From the NCBI GenBank assembly GCA_029204225.1, contig CM055113.1, forward strand, positions 34,212,362 to 34,276,361: DNA of 64,000 nucleotides, read 5' to 3'. Under the pieces are notes generated by a model. It saw nothing but the letters and a program-made list of their open reading frames with translations. It was not told where the DNA came from and ran no database searches. Each line of letters opens with the position of its first letter. The stretch's first letter is position 1. Positions 10,894 to 22,629 of the stretch are shown one piece after another. The position numbers and the translations under genes are program-made. The stretch comes from Diphasiastrum complanatum. Taxonomy: Eukaryota; Streptophyta; Lycopodiopsida; Lycopodiales; Lycopodiaceae.

Positions 10894-11885
10894 AAACACT
10901 ATTCTTTTACATAATATAGATGCAATGATAAACTTTACAATCTACATATAAAAAGTAGAGGAATCACATAAGATTCTAAGGTATTGTCGAAGCATTTATA
11001 TGCAAGGATACATAGGCAAATACTTCATGAAGAATAACATAGTTTCAAGATATATCACATTTGACGTGCATATGATACACAATTGTGAATCTATTAGGAA
11101 AATCAACCTAAATCTATCAGAAAAAGCAATGCGGGATCAAATCAGGGATATAAAATTGCATTATACTCTCAATCTACTAATTAATCTACAACTTTAAGAG
11201 TGATTTTAATCTTTAATATTAGGTGTCCAAGCAGTACAATTTGGAGTAGTTAGATGCTCAAGAATAAGTATCATAAACAATTGGAAAGGTTATTCTTGTT
11301 GACCTATCCAGAAGCTTTCGTTACTAAACATAGTCATTTGCAATATAATGACCTGTTATATAGTTGATTTTTGATAACATGATGTAAGAAAGAGTTTGTA
11401 AAACTACATTTCCATGCTACAAATAAGAGTTCAATTGTTTTTTTTGCATAACTTTTGATATCGTATGTACCTTTTCTGAATTCTCAAAATGCTTTTTTTC
11501 ATTCTTCATAAAAAGAATAGCCAATCTAACCAATCTTTATGATATAATATCTTCTACTTCATTTATTTTTTGTTGCTTCTTGTTTATGAATTAAGATCTC
11601 GAATGTTGATTAAAGTTTCTTGTTTCTTTTTGTTTCTAAAATTTTTCTTGTCAATTGTCATTTGCTTCTTGGTACGCATCAGGTCTACCCATGAGAATTC
11701 AGATTCTTATGAAATCAAATAGCAACTTATGCATGTGTATTGATGATATCACAAGCAGTGTTGGTTGGTGAAGATTTTTGTTTCAATTTTCATTGTTTTC
11801 GTAAGGATTATTTCATCGCATGTATTTTTTGTTATAAACTCTACCTAATGAAAGTACTCACTCTTCAAACTAAAATGTGAAATTG

Positions 11886-11927
<42 letters not shown>

Positions 11928-13082
11928 TGTGCACGGGCGCGGGTGCACGCCTATGTATTTTTTTGGCTTTGTTTGAAATGTTGCATTTGTAGTCATCACA
12001 AGTTGTTTGTTTGGCTTTGTAGTGTGTATTGGCAAATGCCTTTTGTAATTATAAACTTGTTTGTTCATTGCTAATGCCATGACTCCAAATTTGTGCGACT
12101 CTCTTCAGATATGTGGGAGTGTTGACTGTGTTGGCCCTACTTAACGAGTTGAACTCTTTATTTTCCTTTGGAACCAATGAAGAGCATTTTGTGGATGTTT
12201 TTTGTTGTGATTAGATGAACTTATGCATGTTGAAAATGAAGTCTTAATACAATGTCATTTTTTGTGCAGCTTATCGATGATGACAAAAAATGTTTTTTAG
12301 AGGCAAATTATACATTTGAAATTCGGAAGGATTGGGATTGACAAGGCATCCCTATCACCATGCCCACATGCAAGCATTGCCATGTATTTTTTAGTTCTTG
12401 TCACAAGAGAACTTGATAGAGACTTCAATATGTATAGATGTTTTGTTATATATATTTTTTGTGGAGATAATTCAACCTTTTTATTTGTTTTAATGTATTT
12501 AGTCTCATAGTATTTTTAGTGCTTTTTTTGAAGATTTTGTAGTTTGTTATTTTTTAGTCATGTAAAATAGTAGATGAGCGCTTATATTTCTCACTTCAAG
12601 TTCATCTAGCTTGTATTGTCCTCAAATATTTAATACTAGATGTGCTTAGGATAGAGAGAAATGTGGCAAACTTTTTGTTAAAAAGCTTGAGATTTCAATA
12701 AAGTTATTTTTTCTTCTTCTTGTGGACACTTCTAGTTTAGGCTAGTTGATTATGGATAAGTGTACAAGTTTAATAAATGTATACATTGAATGAAAGCATT
12801 GTCACAAGGTGGTAGAATTTGACATGTATACTAGGTTTCTAGATAGGGCACAATGCAAATTTCCCATAATCATTAAGAGTTAAAAAAAGCAAATACCCCC
12901 ATAGTAAAATTTCTAAACTTGAAATTCCCAACCATCCCATGAGGGGGGAAATATAGATTTCATGTGCTGAAAAGAGAAAAGAACAAGATTAATTATTACG
13001 TTCATCAAATATGTGACATATGTAAGAGGGAACTTAAAAAAAAAATGCAAGATCTTGGGTATTGATGATATGATTGTGGCAG
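10894..13082. other. AT-rich intergenic stretch
   Basis: No gene recognised on either strand. Open frames up to 71 codons are low-complexity. It contains the AC microsatellite listed separately. Confidence 0.55.
11887..11924. repeat. (AC)19 microsatellite
   Basis: Uninterrupted AC repeat, directly followed by GTGTGTGC, giving a small alternating purine/pyrimidine palindrome. Confidence 0.95.
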
Positions 13083-13138
13083 TTGGATGACTTTATATCC
13101 ACTCAATTTTGGATGACTTTATATCCACTCAATTTTGG
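13083..13138. repeat. Exact 26-bp tandem duplication
   Basis: The 26-bp unit beginning TTGGATGACTTTATATCCAC occurs twice back to back (13083, 13109), with the first 4 bases of a third copy. Confidence 0.95.
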
Positions 13139-14379
13139 TCTCTATGCCATTTTAGAAAACTTGAGTAAGATGTTTAATAAATTTATATTATTTATTACAA
13201 ACTTTGTTGGTATCTAAAATAATGTGTATGGAGTTGACTTCCCATGCATGTCCTTTCTAGTAATCCTATAAGTATCATGGAGTTTGAGACTCAAGTTAGC
13301 TGTTAGAGCTTTTTCCTTAACCAAAGGTGAATATAGATTAAGTCTTGCTAGCTCAAGCTAACTAATTCTAGCTAGCTTTAGATCGATCCTTGTTAGCTAG
13401 GATTGTGCACGAATGTTTCTTGTGATATTTTGTTCTCTTGAATGAAGCTAGTGAAAGTTGTATCCTAAGCATTCTCAAGAATCTTCTTTTGAATGTCATT
13501 GTTAGCTTGCTCAAATGTAAATTGAGTTGATACATCAAGCATAGGGCTTTCTTTTGGCCTATATTGTTCTAAAGAATCATGGATAAATTGTTTTCAAGTT
13601 AGTTCTATCATCCTCGTAGATAATTGAATTCTCTCAATAGTTCACTTTTATGTAGATTTGGATGTGCTAGAATTCTTTCCGGAAATACTAGCTTATAAGA
13701 TTCATCAATGACACAAATTTCTATGTGCAGCTCTTGGTAGAGAATAGAAAGACCTATGTCAATCTATGATACATCTAATTGCTTTACTTAGAGCGTAAGT
13801 CTTCCCTAAATGTTTGAGCATAACTTAAGCTCCTATTAGATAACTGAATTTGTCCAATGCGTGATAAATGGTATGGCATGCACTTTTGTTACACCATGGG
13901 AGAACTTTGACAACAAATGTGATTTGGTCTCATTAGGATTGGAGACTCTATATCATTACGACCTACAAAGATGGTGATAGATGTATTGGCCTGAGACCGT
14001 CTAGCTATATGGTGTATCAATTCACTTTTGAAAGCTTGTTTGGGTGAGGATAGGGTACAATGACATTTTATCAAGATCATGATGATTATGAACATGATGA
14101 AGAACATAACCATATGACATACAATCAAATTTATAATTTGGTGCAATATGGCCCTCCCAACATCTTGATGGTAGGGCCTCACAAGCCATTACGTGAATTG
14201 AAAAGCACCTCTGATGTTTTCATGCAACATCTTTATTATCCTGTCAATTTCATGAGACATCACATGCATGTGAAGGACATAGTCTATGTAGAGGCCGCAA
14301 AGCTTCCTCGAAACTAGTTGGTTAGCCGCAACTTTAGGGTGAGCTTACTTCAATTTTTTATGTTTAAAAATAGAAATAA
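13139..14379. other. Intergenic, one unrecognised 85-codon open frame
   Basis: An open frame at 14060-14317 (plus; MTFYQDHDDYEHDEEHNHM at its start, His/Asp-rich) has no family I recognise and no convincing start context. A cluster of AGCTAGCT-like words lies at 13340-13400. Otherwise nothing is seen. Confidence 0.4.
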
Positions 14380-14790
14380 GATTCAATCCCAATCAATTAG
14401 CAAATCCGAATAACAATAAGATAGAAAGGAAACATGAGAGATGGAGCAAGAAAAAAGAGCAAGGACATCCAAATACAATTTGGTAGAATTTCTATCTTCT
14501 TAATTGATCATAATAATTAAACTACAAAGCACCACTTGGCCTCAAAGCCTATTGGCCAAATCGTACCTCCCTCCTTATTTGAATTCGAATTTTAGGGGTT
14601 AGGCCCTATGACATTTAATTCATGCACTTGGCCTAAGGTACTTTTATTAACATCTAATAATCAAATAACCATGTGATCATCGTGTTGGAGTTATAATAGG
14701 GTGCCAAATCTCTCACACTTATTTAGTAATGTAGATCTATGATCTAAGTAAGAATTAGCTTGTCTCGATATTCGCAAATCCCCCAACAAT
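14380..14790 (-). repeat. Ty3/Gypsy LTR relic, same family as the LTR at 55.6-56.6 kb but inverted
   Basis: Reading this block in reverse complement matches the LTR upstream of the tRNA-Asp-type primer site at 56,568. Shared words include CAAATAAC(C/T)ATGTGATCAT, GGCCCT(A/G)(T/C)GACATT and CATGAGAGATGGA...GAGCAAGGACAT. Part of the LTR is deleted here (about 410 bp against about 650 bp for the same landmarks). No primer site or polypurine tract flanks it, so it is a solo or truncated LTR. Confidence 0.65.
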
Positions 14791-15779
14791 AAACATTGAC
14801 AATTGATGTGACTCTCTATCGACAATGTGTGTATTTCTTACAATTATGTTGCATATGGGTGGTTATCGTTTTTTGAGCAACATTACTTAAGCAACTAGTG
14901 GGCTTTTGAGCGATGGTTGTTTGACATTTCTAGTTGTGGGTATGAAATGTTTCAAAAGTGTTATAGAAGCTATCCATTCTCTACTTATCGGTATGATCCC
15001 AAAGGCATGTACACCTTCGTGGGCACCATAATCACAATAATTCTCTCAATCATGGTGTATGGTTCACCTAATCTACTTGAGAACGTCCTTGATGTTTTTG
15101 GGGTTAAACTTGTACAAATTGACTTAAATCTATATTCCAGCTTGTGGAAGATAGTTTTTGCCACTCTCCATGTTTCAAGTTTATTCTAGGTAATATGCTA
15201 TGTTTCTTCAATATATTGAATTGTTAATTGACCCTTGCCAAGTTTACGGTTTTGCTCCAAGATTTTACATGTTTTCAGGGTGAAGCAATTATTTTCCTTT
15301 TATAAAACACACATGCATATTATCTTGAAGATGGTGTTTTGCCTCCCAACCATTGACCAACTCTTGAGACTCTTAATTGCTATAAGTTTGAGACTTGGTA
15401 AAATTCTCTGGACTTCGTCGGTTGCCAATTTCGTGACTTCCTCAGCTACCATTGGCTTGATACATTCTACCAGTTTCGTCTTCTGTGACGTTCTTGTCGG
15501 TTTGCCCGTGGGTGCATATGCATACTTTGGAATTTTTGTCAAATTGATTTCGTCCTCATTTGTTTCATACCTAGGTGGCACTAAGATTTCTCCTAGCTAT
15601 TTGTGAGCTCTGTATTGGACAATCCAAGCATGGATGGTTAACTCTCGTGGATTTACATTCGTGCTATTAGCGGTCCCGGGTGATTGTTCAGATGGATCAA
15701 CGTAAGATAGTGGGCGAGCATGATGGCGAGTAATAGACAGGGCGAGTAATCACAGTGGGTGAGTAATAAAATTATGACA
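14791..15779. other. Unassigned sequence with two open frames
   Basis: Open frames at 14917-15189 (plus; contains YEMFQKCYRSYPFS) and 15300-15606 (both strands) match nothing I can defend. At 15695-15775 the word GGGCGAG(T/C)A recurs three or four times. Confidence 0.35.
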
Positions 15780-18365
15780 AAATCATTGCGTCCATACTGC
15801 ACTCATGGTGCTTGATTAAGACCATAAAGGGCCTTTCGTAGTCTGCACACTTGATTTTCATGTCTCTTAACAATGAAGCCTTGTGGTTCAACCATGTATA
15901 CCTCCTCTTCTAAGTCACCATTCAAGAACGCGGACTTTACATCCATTTGGTGGATTTTCCATCCAAAATTTGATGCCAATGCAACTATAAGGCGTAGTGT
16001 GGTCCATTTTTCTATAGGACAAACATCTCTTCGTAATCAATGTGTTTACCTTGCTCATAACCCTTTACCACCAAGCGTGCTTTGTATTTTGCAATTGAAC
16101 AGTCTGCATGAAATTTTGTTCTATACATCCATTTATTATCAATGGGTTTCTTGCCCGGGTGGAAGATCAACTAAGTCCCACGCACCATGTTTGTGGATTG
16201 CATCCATCTCCTCTTCCATGGCCCTTTGTCATTCCTTAAGGTCCTTTGCCTCATCATAGGTTGTTGGCTCTTGACACTTATGATGTCACTCATAAGAGCA
16301 TTGTTCACATGGTAATAATCAGGAGTTTTCCTCTCCCTCATTGATCTTCTCACATCACCTTGCGAGCTCGATCCTAGTAGGTTCATCTTCGCATTTTTCA
16401 TGATGTTATCATACCATTTAGGTCTCTTCAACTCGGGTGATATACTTCTTGGTGAGTAGGTATTCCAAGGAGTGTCCAAATATAACCTTTTGCTTCCCAC
16501 AGGTTTCTCTTTCACAACACCAATCGACAAATATCTCCCCCTTGGTTCATAGATGGGTGGAGTTCGATCATGTTCCCCTTCAAGGACTTGATCCTCATGC
16601 GGGATTTCTTGTGGAGAACCTTCCTCATCTTCTTTTAGGATAGTAGGAAGCCTCTTGATATCACCATCAACTTTTGTATGATCATCCTCATCAAATCTAT
16701 GCATTTCGTCAAAGATTTTACTAGTGTGGATCTTCCGCATTACTGGATCAAAACACCTGTAAGCCTTCATCTTCTCGTCATACCCAACAAAGATGCATTG
16801 ATTGACTTCACATCAAGCTTTCTTCGCTCCTCTTTTGGCATGTTCACATAGGCTTTACATCCAAAAATGCAAAACTTGTCGATTTTTGGCTTCATTCTCG
16901 TGAGTGCCTCTTCGGGAGTTACATTGAACCGTGGTAGTGGGTCTCTTATTTTGCAAGAACGTTGATGCATTGCATGCCTCTGATCAGCATAAATTTTGTA
17001 AGCCCATTTGCTTCATCATAGAGCGTGCACTCTCTACAATGGTGCAATTTTTCCTCTCAGCTACTCAATTGTTATGTGGCGTATGTGCTGGAGTAAATTG
17101 CCTCTTGATCCTGTGTTCTTTGGAAAATGCCTCAAAATCATTTAATTTGTATTCACCCCCTCTATTAGATCGTAGCACCTTTATATGTGTATCCAGCTAG
17201 TTCTCCACTAAGGCCTTGAATTCTTTGAAGCAAGTCAATGCATCCAATTTGTTCTTCAAGAAGTAGACCCATGTCTTCCTGGAGTAGTTGTCAATGAATG
17301 TCATGAAGTACTAGGCTCCTCCCAATGACATGGTCTTCATAAGGCTGCACTAGTCACTATGGATGAGTTCAAGTGGCTTCTTCGCTCTAGCAATTTCCCC
17401 CTTTTTGAATTTCTCTCTATGGTGCTTCCCATCATGCATCATTCACAAATGGAATGTTGCTCATCCTATATTGTAGGTAGTTCACTTACCATCTTCAATT
17501 TGGACATCAACCGTAGACTTCCATAGTTCAAATGACCCATTCTTTTGTGCCAAAATTCAGATTGTGAAGCTATTGATGAAGCTAAACCATATTCTCCAGG
17601 TTTGGCCACATAACAATTGTCTTTGACAAAATCAACCTTTAGACGTTGATTTGCCATGATCCCCACTAAAAGCAAGCTCTTTGTGAGTCCAGTGTACGTA
17701 AAACACATTTGAAATGTTCTTAATCTTACCATCAGAAAACTGCACAGACACATTGCCGACGCCCTGAATCTGGCATTCCTCCCCATGACTTGCCTGAACT
17801 TCTGCCCATCATGGATTGGCGAGAAGTTCTCAAACCAATCACGCTTCCCAGTCATGTGCCTAGTGGCACCTGAATCAATGAACCACCTAGCACCATCGTC
17901 CACCTGAGATGCCAATGTCGATGAGGAGACATTGGTTTTGTCGTCCTTTCCGTCATTCTCAACAATGTTGCTTTGTTGCTTCACTTTTCCTTGCTTGATA
18001 TCTGCTTTCTTATTGTAGCACTCCCGCACCTAATGTCTTGGCTTGTGGCAATAGCACTTGTCTTTCTTCTTCTTCAACTTTGATGAGGACTCTCCCCGGT
18101 CGTCATCATCCTTGCACTTTCTTGGAATGCATTTCCACTCCTTTTGGTTGCCTTTGGCCACCAATGCCTGGTCTTCTTGAGTGGTATGCCTCGATTTGAT
18201 TAACGATAGCGCTCTTTGCACCTTTCTAGTATAAGTCCTCATGTATGCTGGAGTGGTATTGCGCCTCATCTTGATGCCCACAACGATGTCCCATAGCTCT
18301 TTCTCCATGAGAAGGCTCTTCATTTTGAACTATCAGATATTACCTATCCAATTTGCTTGCCTTGC
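15780..18365 (-). pseudogene. Copia I: gag-pol of a Ty1/Copia retrotransposon, truncated in the reverse transcriptase
   Basis: The polyprotein domains run from right to left. Gag is at about 18365-18030 (KLDR..., then KMKSLLMEKELWDIV), ending in a damaged zinc knuckle: CYCHKPRH, stop, VRECY, with one residue lost between the first two Cys. Protease (WFIDSGATRHMTG) is at about 17885, and the pre-integrase domain (SEFWHKRMGHLNYGSL) at about 17540. The integrase core between about 17450 and 16980 is broken. The integrase C-terminal part follows (VTPEEALTRMKPKIDKF, IFGCKAYVNMPKEERRK, 16940-16767), then the long linker (16770-16171). The start of reverse transcriptase comes next (DNKWMYRTKFHADCSIAKYK, RLVVKGYEQG, IHQMDVKSAFLNGDLEEEV, ALYGLNQAP*). 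It ends abruptly at about 15780, before the YVDD box, so the rest of RT, RNase H and the 3' LTR are lost. Stops and shifts break every domain. Its primer site and 5' LTR lie at 19477-19714. Confidence 0.9.
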
Positions 18366-19476
18366 CCAAAATCCCCTCATTGATGTTGGCCATCTCCAAA
18401 ACACTTAGAAACCCACATGTAGGCTAAAAAGAGTATGCCAAAGCCAATGGCGATGCCAAAATTTCAAAAATAATGACCTGCACTTTTTAGCTTATTAGGC
18501 CACCTGCCGCTTTCGCCAAATCGAATGCCAAGACGGTTTCTGTTCCAGAAATGCCTTTAGGCACACACTCCTACCTCCACGCTCCCTTTTGGCATCCACC
18601 AATCACTTTCACACTTAGTTTGGACATACTGTACTTGTAGGTATAGTCCAGGTGTCTTTCGTTTAGAGGCTATAGCCTTTTGTTTGGCCAAAAACGGCTA
18701 AAGGACTTGGGGCCTCTTTAACATTTGAACTGTTTCTTCAAACTGAAGAAATTCCACTCTTCATGAAAATTCGGACCCAACAAACACCTCAATTTGAAAT
18801 TTTTTATTGAAATTGAAGGCTTACATTTTCTTCACTCCCTTGCATTTGAAGTTCAGGAAATCAACAGTCTGCAGCAGACCCGCGCGCCGAAGGGCTCTCT
18901 GAGGGTCGCGCGACCCTCCCACGCCATCTCCATCCTTCCCTTTCCTTCTACTCTATGGATGAGGATTTGGCTGTTTTGCTCTGTGGATCGATTTTGCTCC
19001 CTATCAGCCTCACGGCTTCTTGCGGCCTCTTGGCAGAATATTTGCTTCCCTAGGGCGCTCCAGTAACACGATTTTACAACTTTGAAAAAGGTCAAGAATT
19101 GAGGGAGATCCAAGTTTTGTGCCTTCAAACCCCTGCTCAGAAACCAGCCAACTTTCTAAGCTGTTTCACCTGTTCTCTGATGGTTGTTTCTTCCACCTTT
19201 CTTCCTTACCTAGATCGCCCCACAACCGTAAGCTATTGCATATATGGGTTTGCAAATTGGTGCAAAAACCGCTACAAACCAAGCCGAAACGCCTTGAAAA
19301 TCCCTGATTTCCAGCCAGCAATTTTTGGTTCTCCAATTGTTCAGCTTTTGATTCTCGTGAGTTTTTCACCCCACGAACTCCTTCCTTCTTGGAATCTGTA
19401 TACCGCCCCAAGTGCCAAAGCACATCACCATAGGATGATTCCCCCAGCAACTGATCCCGGTTTTATACACTCACAA
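18366..19476 (-). other. Leader region of Copia I between primer site and gag
   Basis: About 1.1 kb separates the primer-binding site from gag, which is long for a Copia element. Open frames here on both strands are short. A secondary insertion cannot be excluded. Confidence 0.4.
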
Positions 19477-19489
19477 GGCTCTGACACCA
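19477..19489 (-). other. Primer-binding site (tRNA-iMet type) of Copia I
   Basis: The minus strand reads TGGTGTCAGAGCC, one change from the canonical TGGTATCAGAGCC of plant Copia elements, immediately inside the LTR and upstream of gag. Confidence 0.75.
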
Positions 19490-19714
19490 AGTTCAATTTG
19501 AAAAACAAAAATTCATACATGAAGAGCTCTCACACCAACAAGCAACCGGTTACTCATTTAATTGCTCTTAACTGTACAATATTTATAGATTAAGTATTTA
19601 CTAAGTAGGGCCTAGTACTAACTAGCCCTTCAGCCTAGTGCTTAGAGAGAGAGAAAACCTTTAAAGTTTAATGTTTGCCCTTTTTCAACTAATCTCCTAT
19701 TGGCATTGTTAACA
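19490..19714 (-). repeat. 5' LTR of Copia I (probable)
   Basis: Placed by its position next to the primer site. The far edge is set at TGTTAACAATGCC on the minus strand (19714), a Copia-like LTR start. About 225 bp. There is no second copy in the window to confirm it, because the 3' end of the element is missing. Confidence 0.45.
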
Positions 19715-20406
19715 CTCTCTTTAGACAATCAGAAAACTACGTGCTCATCACATTTACTTTAAGGGATCTATTCCTTTCTTAAGAAGAGAGTTTGCTATTA
19801 AGGTATTATTCAGGATTGGCTTAAGTGGAGAGTTTAATGGATATTTCTGAACCTACTTTGGCAAAGCTACTTATCTCTTGTTGGAAATTTTCCATGACTT
19901 GCTCATTAGCTTCACGATGTTCCTTGCCTTGTGTAAAACAAGGCTCAATCTCGGAAAGTTTTAGGCTATAATTCTACTTTTGTGACTAATTCTAATGGAG
20001 AGATATGGTTATTCAAGAATTGGGTTCTTGGCTTGAATCACCTTTATTTATGTCTTTGATTGCTTTGGCCTGGCATGACTATCTATGCTTTTTGTGAGAA
20101 GCTAGAGTAGGCTGCTGGCAGCTCAACTATGGAAATGTCGTAGGAATGCATTATGCTAATAGCCTGTGGCTCGAGTGAGGTACTTTCTCAAAATGCAGAG
20201 CTTCCGACAGACGTGTTTACTCCATGTTCAAACAGCTGTGGAGCACGAGCGTGCTGATCTATGAGCCATTCTTTATTCTCTTCCTGCAGAGATCCGCTAA
20301 GATGGAACACATGTCCAACACAGGTCAACTCCATTGAATAGTTTGGATATACCCAATAGAGTTGAATTCTGCTTATGCCAATTAGGATTTTAAATAAAAT
20401 TTACTT
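19715..20406. other. Unassigned stretch
   Basis: No coding region or repeat recognised on either strand. Confidence 0.45.
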
Positions 20407-21424
20407 TTAGGGATTTGTAAACCAGAACTGGCCATGTTTGTGTAAACCATAACTGGCCATGTATATGCCTGAAGCATTGATTTGGGAGAACATATATGTA
20501 TTCCAAGGTTGAATCATGGAAATAACAATTTTGCTATTCTGATTCTCCCACCTTAGAAAATCATTGTTGACATTAATCAATAAAGGATTGACCACATATG
20601 AATCTACTGAGCAATGTAAATTTCTCCAAAGGAATTGATATAAATCGATGGCATATTTTAAAATAAGCTTCCTATAGAGTGTTGGTTGATTGAGAGAATA
20701 TTCCCAATCATTATTCACATCCATATATTCCACACGAATTAGATACTGGCAGTTGAGTTCCAAAGAATCCATAGGAATAAGGTTATCCTACATAAGCCAC
20801 TTTAAGCTCTTGTAAAATGGATCCATGAGGCATCGAACAATAATCCAATGTATTGATACAGGTTGGATTTCTATGAAATAATGAAATCTCTTCATTGCTA
20901 GCAGTATCCATGTTGAATACCTCATACTCCATTAGATCATTGTCAAAAATAAAAATATTCTCAAAAGCTCCCAAATCAAATTGAAATGGTTCGCAGATCG
21001 GAATCTTAAAATAGCCACTCAATTCCAAAAAATGGAATATCGGTGCCATATAGTCTTCATTTTGAAAGTCAATGAATGCCTTAATCGAGTTTTTGTGAGC
21101 ATAACAATATTCTCAATTTGATGGTCCATAGTTGTTTGTCCATTGATCAGATTAAGACAATAAATCTTGTTCTGAACTTTGATGGTTGAAGTGAGACTCG
21201 ACAAGATGTTCAATATGAAGCCGGACCTTGTCTAGAACGTTAGGTTGCTCCAACTGACAATGATGATCAATTGACTCCTAGTTTTTGACATCAGACATTG
21301 CATCTTGACCTAAATCTTGACTTTCATCGTCGCTTTGCTCATCTACTTCATTGTTTTCACTTTATTCACGAGACTCATTATTAAGATCATCTTCATCTTC
21401 AGAAGTGTCTTCACTTTCATGCAT
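20407..21424 (-). pseudogene. Unknown protein with acidic N-terminus, four stops and a frameshift
   Basis: One reading frame can be followed for about 210 codons from the ATG at 21424. It begins MHESEDTSEDEDDLNNESRE, is very rich in Glu/Asp/Ser for 45 residues, and continues through VLDKVRLHIEHLVESHF and FIDFQNEDYMAPIFHFLEL to SILQELKVAYV. It contains four stops (TAA, TAG, TAA, TGA), each one C-to-T change from CAA, CAG, CAA or CGA. Near 20780 the frame shifts and continues for 121 codons (LELNCQYLIRVEYMDVNND, then PWNTYMFSQINASGIYMASY) to TAA. I do not recognise the family. Aromatic- and Asn-rich stretches and the acidic head could come from a host gene or from an accessory frame of a transposon. 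It abuts the truncated LTR of the plus-strand Copia at 21431. A 25-bp tandem duplication (TGTAAACCA-x-AACTGGCCATG) sits at its 3' end (20416-20466). Confidence 0.5.
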
Positions 21425-21430
21425 CTGTGT

Positions 21431-21829
21431 AGAAAATGTACTTGTATATAGTCAGATTCATTTTAGAGAAATCTACACATGTATGAACTTGACTTTGACT
21501 AGAATCTAAGAAAAAGTCATTTTGGTCAATTTTCTTGTAATTAGCTTGCACTTCCATGTGAATGAGTAAATGCTCCCACATGTCAAGATGTTGTTCACAC
21601 GTGTGGATTTGGATATACTTGATAAGATGTACATATTCTCCTTTATCCTATTTTATAGGGAAGATGTGGAGACTAGCATTTGGATTCTAGCTAATAGGAT
21701 AAGTCGACTTTGATCTATGGGCACATCTTGCTCCTATTGGTGGATCTACATGATGTGGCACTCCCCACACATGTGAAGACCTGCTGGACCAGTATGCAGG
21801 TCATCCTTGTACTTGATCTATAAAGAGAT
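21431..21829 (+). repeat. 5' LTR (truncated) of the plus-strand Copia, LTR-X copy 1
   Basis: From AAATGTACTTGTATATAGT to GACCTGCTGGAC-x-AGTAT this matches 28447-28830 closely, including CACACGTGTGGAT and ATTTTATAGGGAAGA. About 100 bp at its left end are missing compared with copy 2. It is cut off on the right by the start of Copia II at 21830. A TATA-like CTATAAAGAG lies at 21818. Confidence 0.7.
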
Positions 21830-22613
21830 TGTAGGATTTTGGTGGAAATGTGGTGAGCAGCGGAAGTGGTGAGCAGATGGTGATGAATCGGTAGTGCGAC
21901 AGTTACCAACAAGACAGTTCAAGATGAATTTGATACTACAATGCGCAATGGAACAAGATAGTAGAACGATGCACTCTGATTAGATTACAGAATACTGAGT
22001 ACAATGCTTGAAGCTGGGCGCAGAAAGAGTAGGCGCTCAAAAACCGCTTCAGCTAAAATTGTTGATGATAAAAAACTGGAATACTAGAATGTTAACTAAC
22101 TGATTCTACAAAACCTACTTAATCACTGATCCTTGTTACAGAATAATGTCTGAATCATTGTTACAAAAGATGCTTGTCAAGGTGTTGACTCCATCATTGA
22201 TGATTGGAAGTCAGTTGATTAGTGAATTAAAATCCTAAGTTAATCTACTTATAGTCCCATAGAAAGTAGCCATTATTTTAACTATATGTGGGTCAGATTT
22301 CTAATTTCAAAGGGTCGGATTTACACACTGGGTTGGATAATTTACAAAGGGTCGGATTAATTAGAATCGATCCAATCCGATCTAGGGTTGAAGATGCCCA
22401 GATATTTTTTGCCTCAATCCGATCCGATCCAGGGTCAAAAAATCACACTTTGATAGGATTGAAATTGGGTCTAAAAAATTTGATCCTGGATTTTTTGATT
22501 CTTTGCTAAAATTTTGATCCTTCGTAATTTTTGTGGTTTTCCGAAAATAAGTATAAATAGGTTTTAGGATGCTCATTACCTAATGGAATTGGGCTTGAAC
22601 ATGAAGTCAAACA
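21830..22613 (-). repeat. 3' LTR of Copia II
   Basis: About 784 bp, from TGTAGGATTTTGGTG to GAAGTCAAACA, with TG...CA ends. The matching 5' LTR is at 26,529. Next to it at 22614-22622 the minus strand reads a purine tract (AAGGGGGAG), the plus-strand primer site. Repeated GGATCGGAT words give it local self-complementarity. Differences from the 5' LTR are frequent, so the insertion is much older than the 45-kb element. Confidence 0.85.
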
Positions 22614-22629
22614 CTCCCCCTTAATGTGG

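Noticed and set aside
11877-12080. His-Thr and Val-Cys repeat proteins at the AC tract, and similar frames at 31887-32186
   Set aside because: Generated by microsatellites, with no flanking domain.
14917-15189. Slight resemblance of YEMFQKCYRSYPFS to the start of UFD1-type proteins
   Set aside because: Only about a dozen residues agree, the following conserved block is absent, and the rest is hydrophobic noise.
22550-22562. TATA-like TATAAATAG in the Copia II 3' LTR
   Set aside because: It is on the plus strand, opposite to the element's transcription, and unsupported by other signals.
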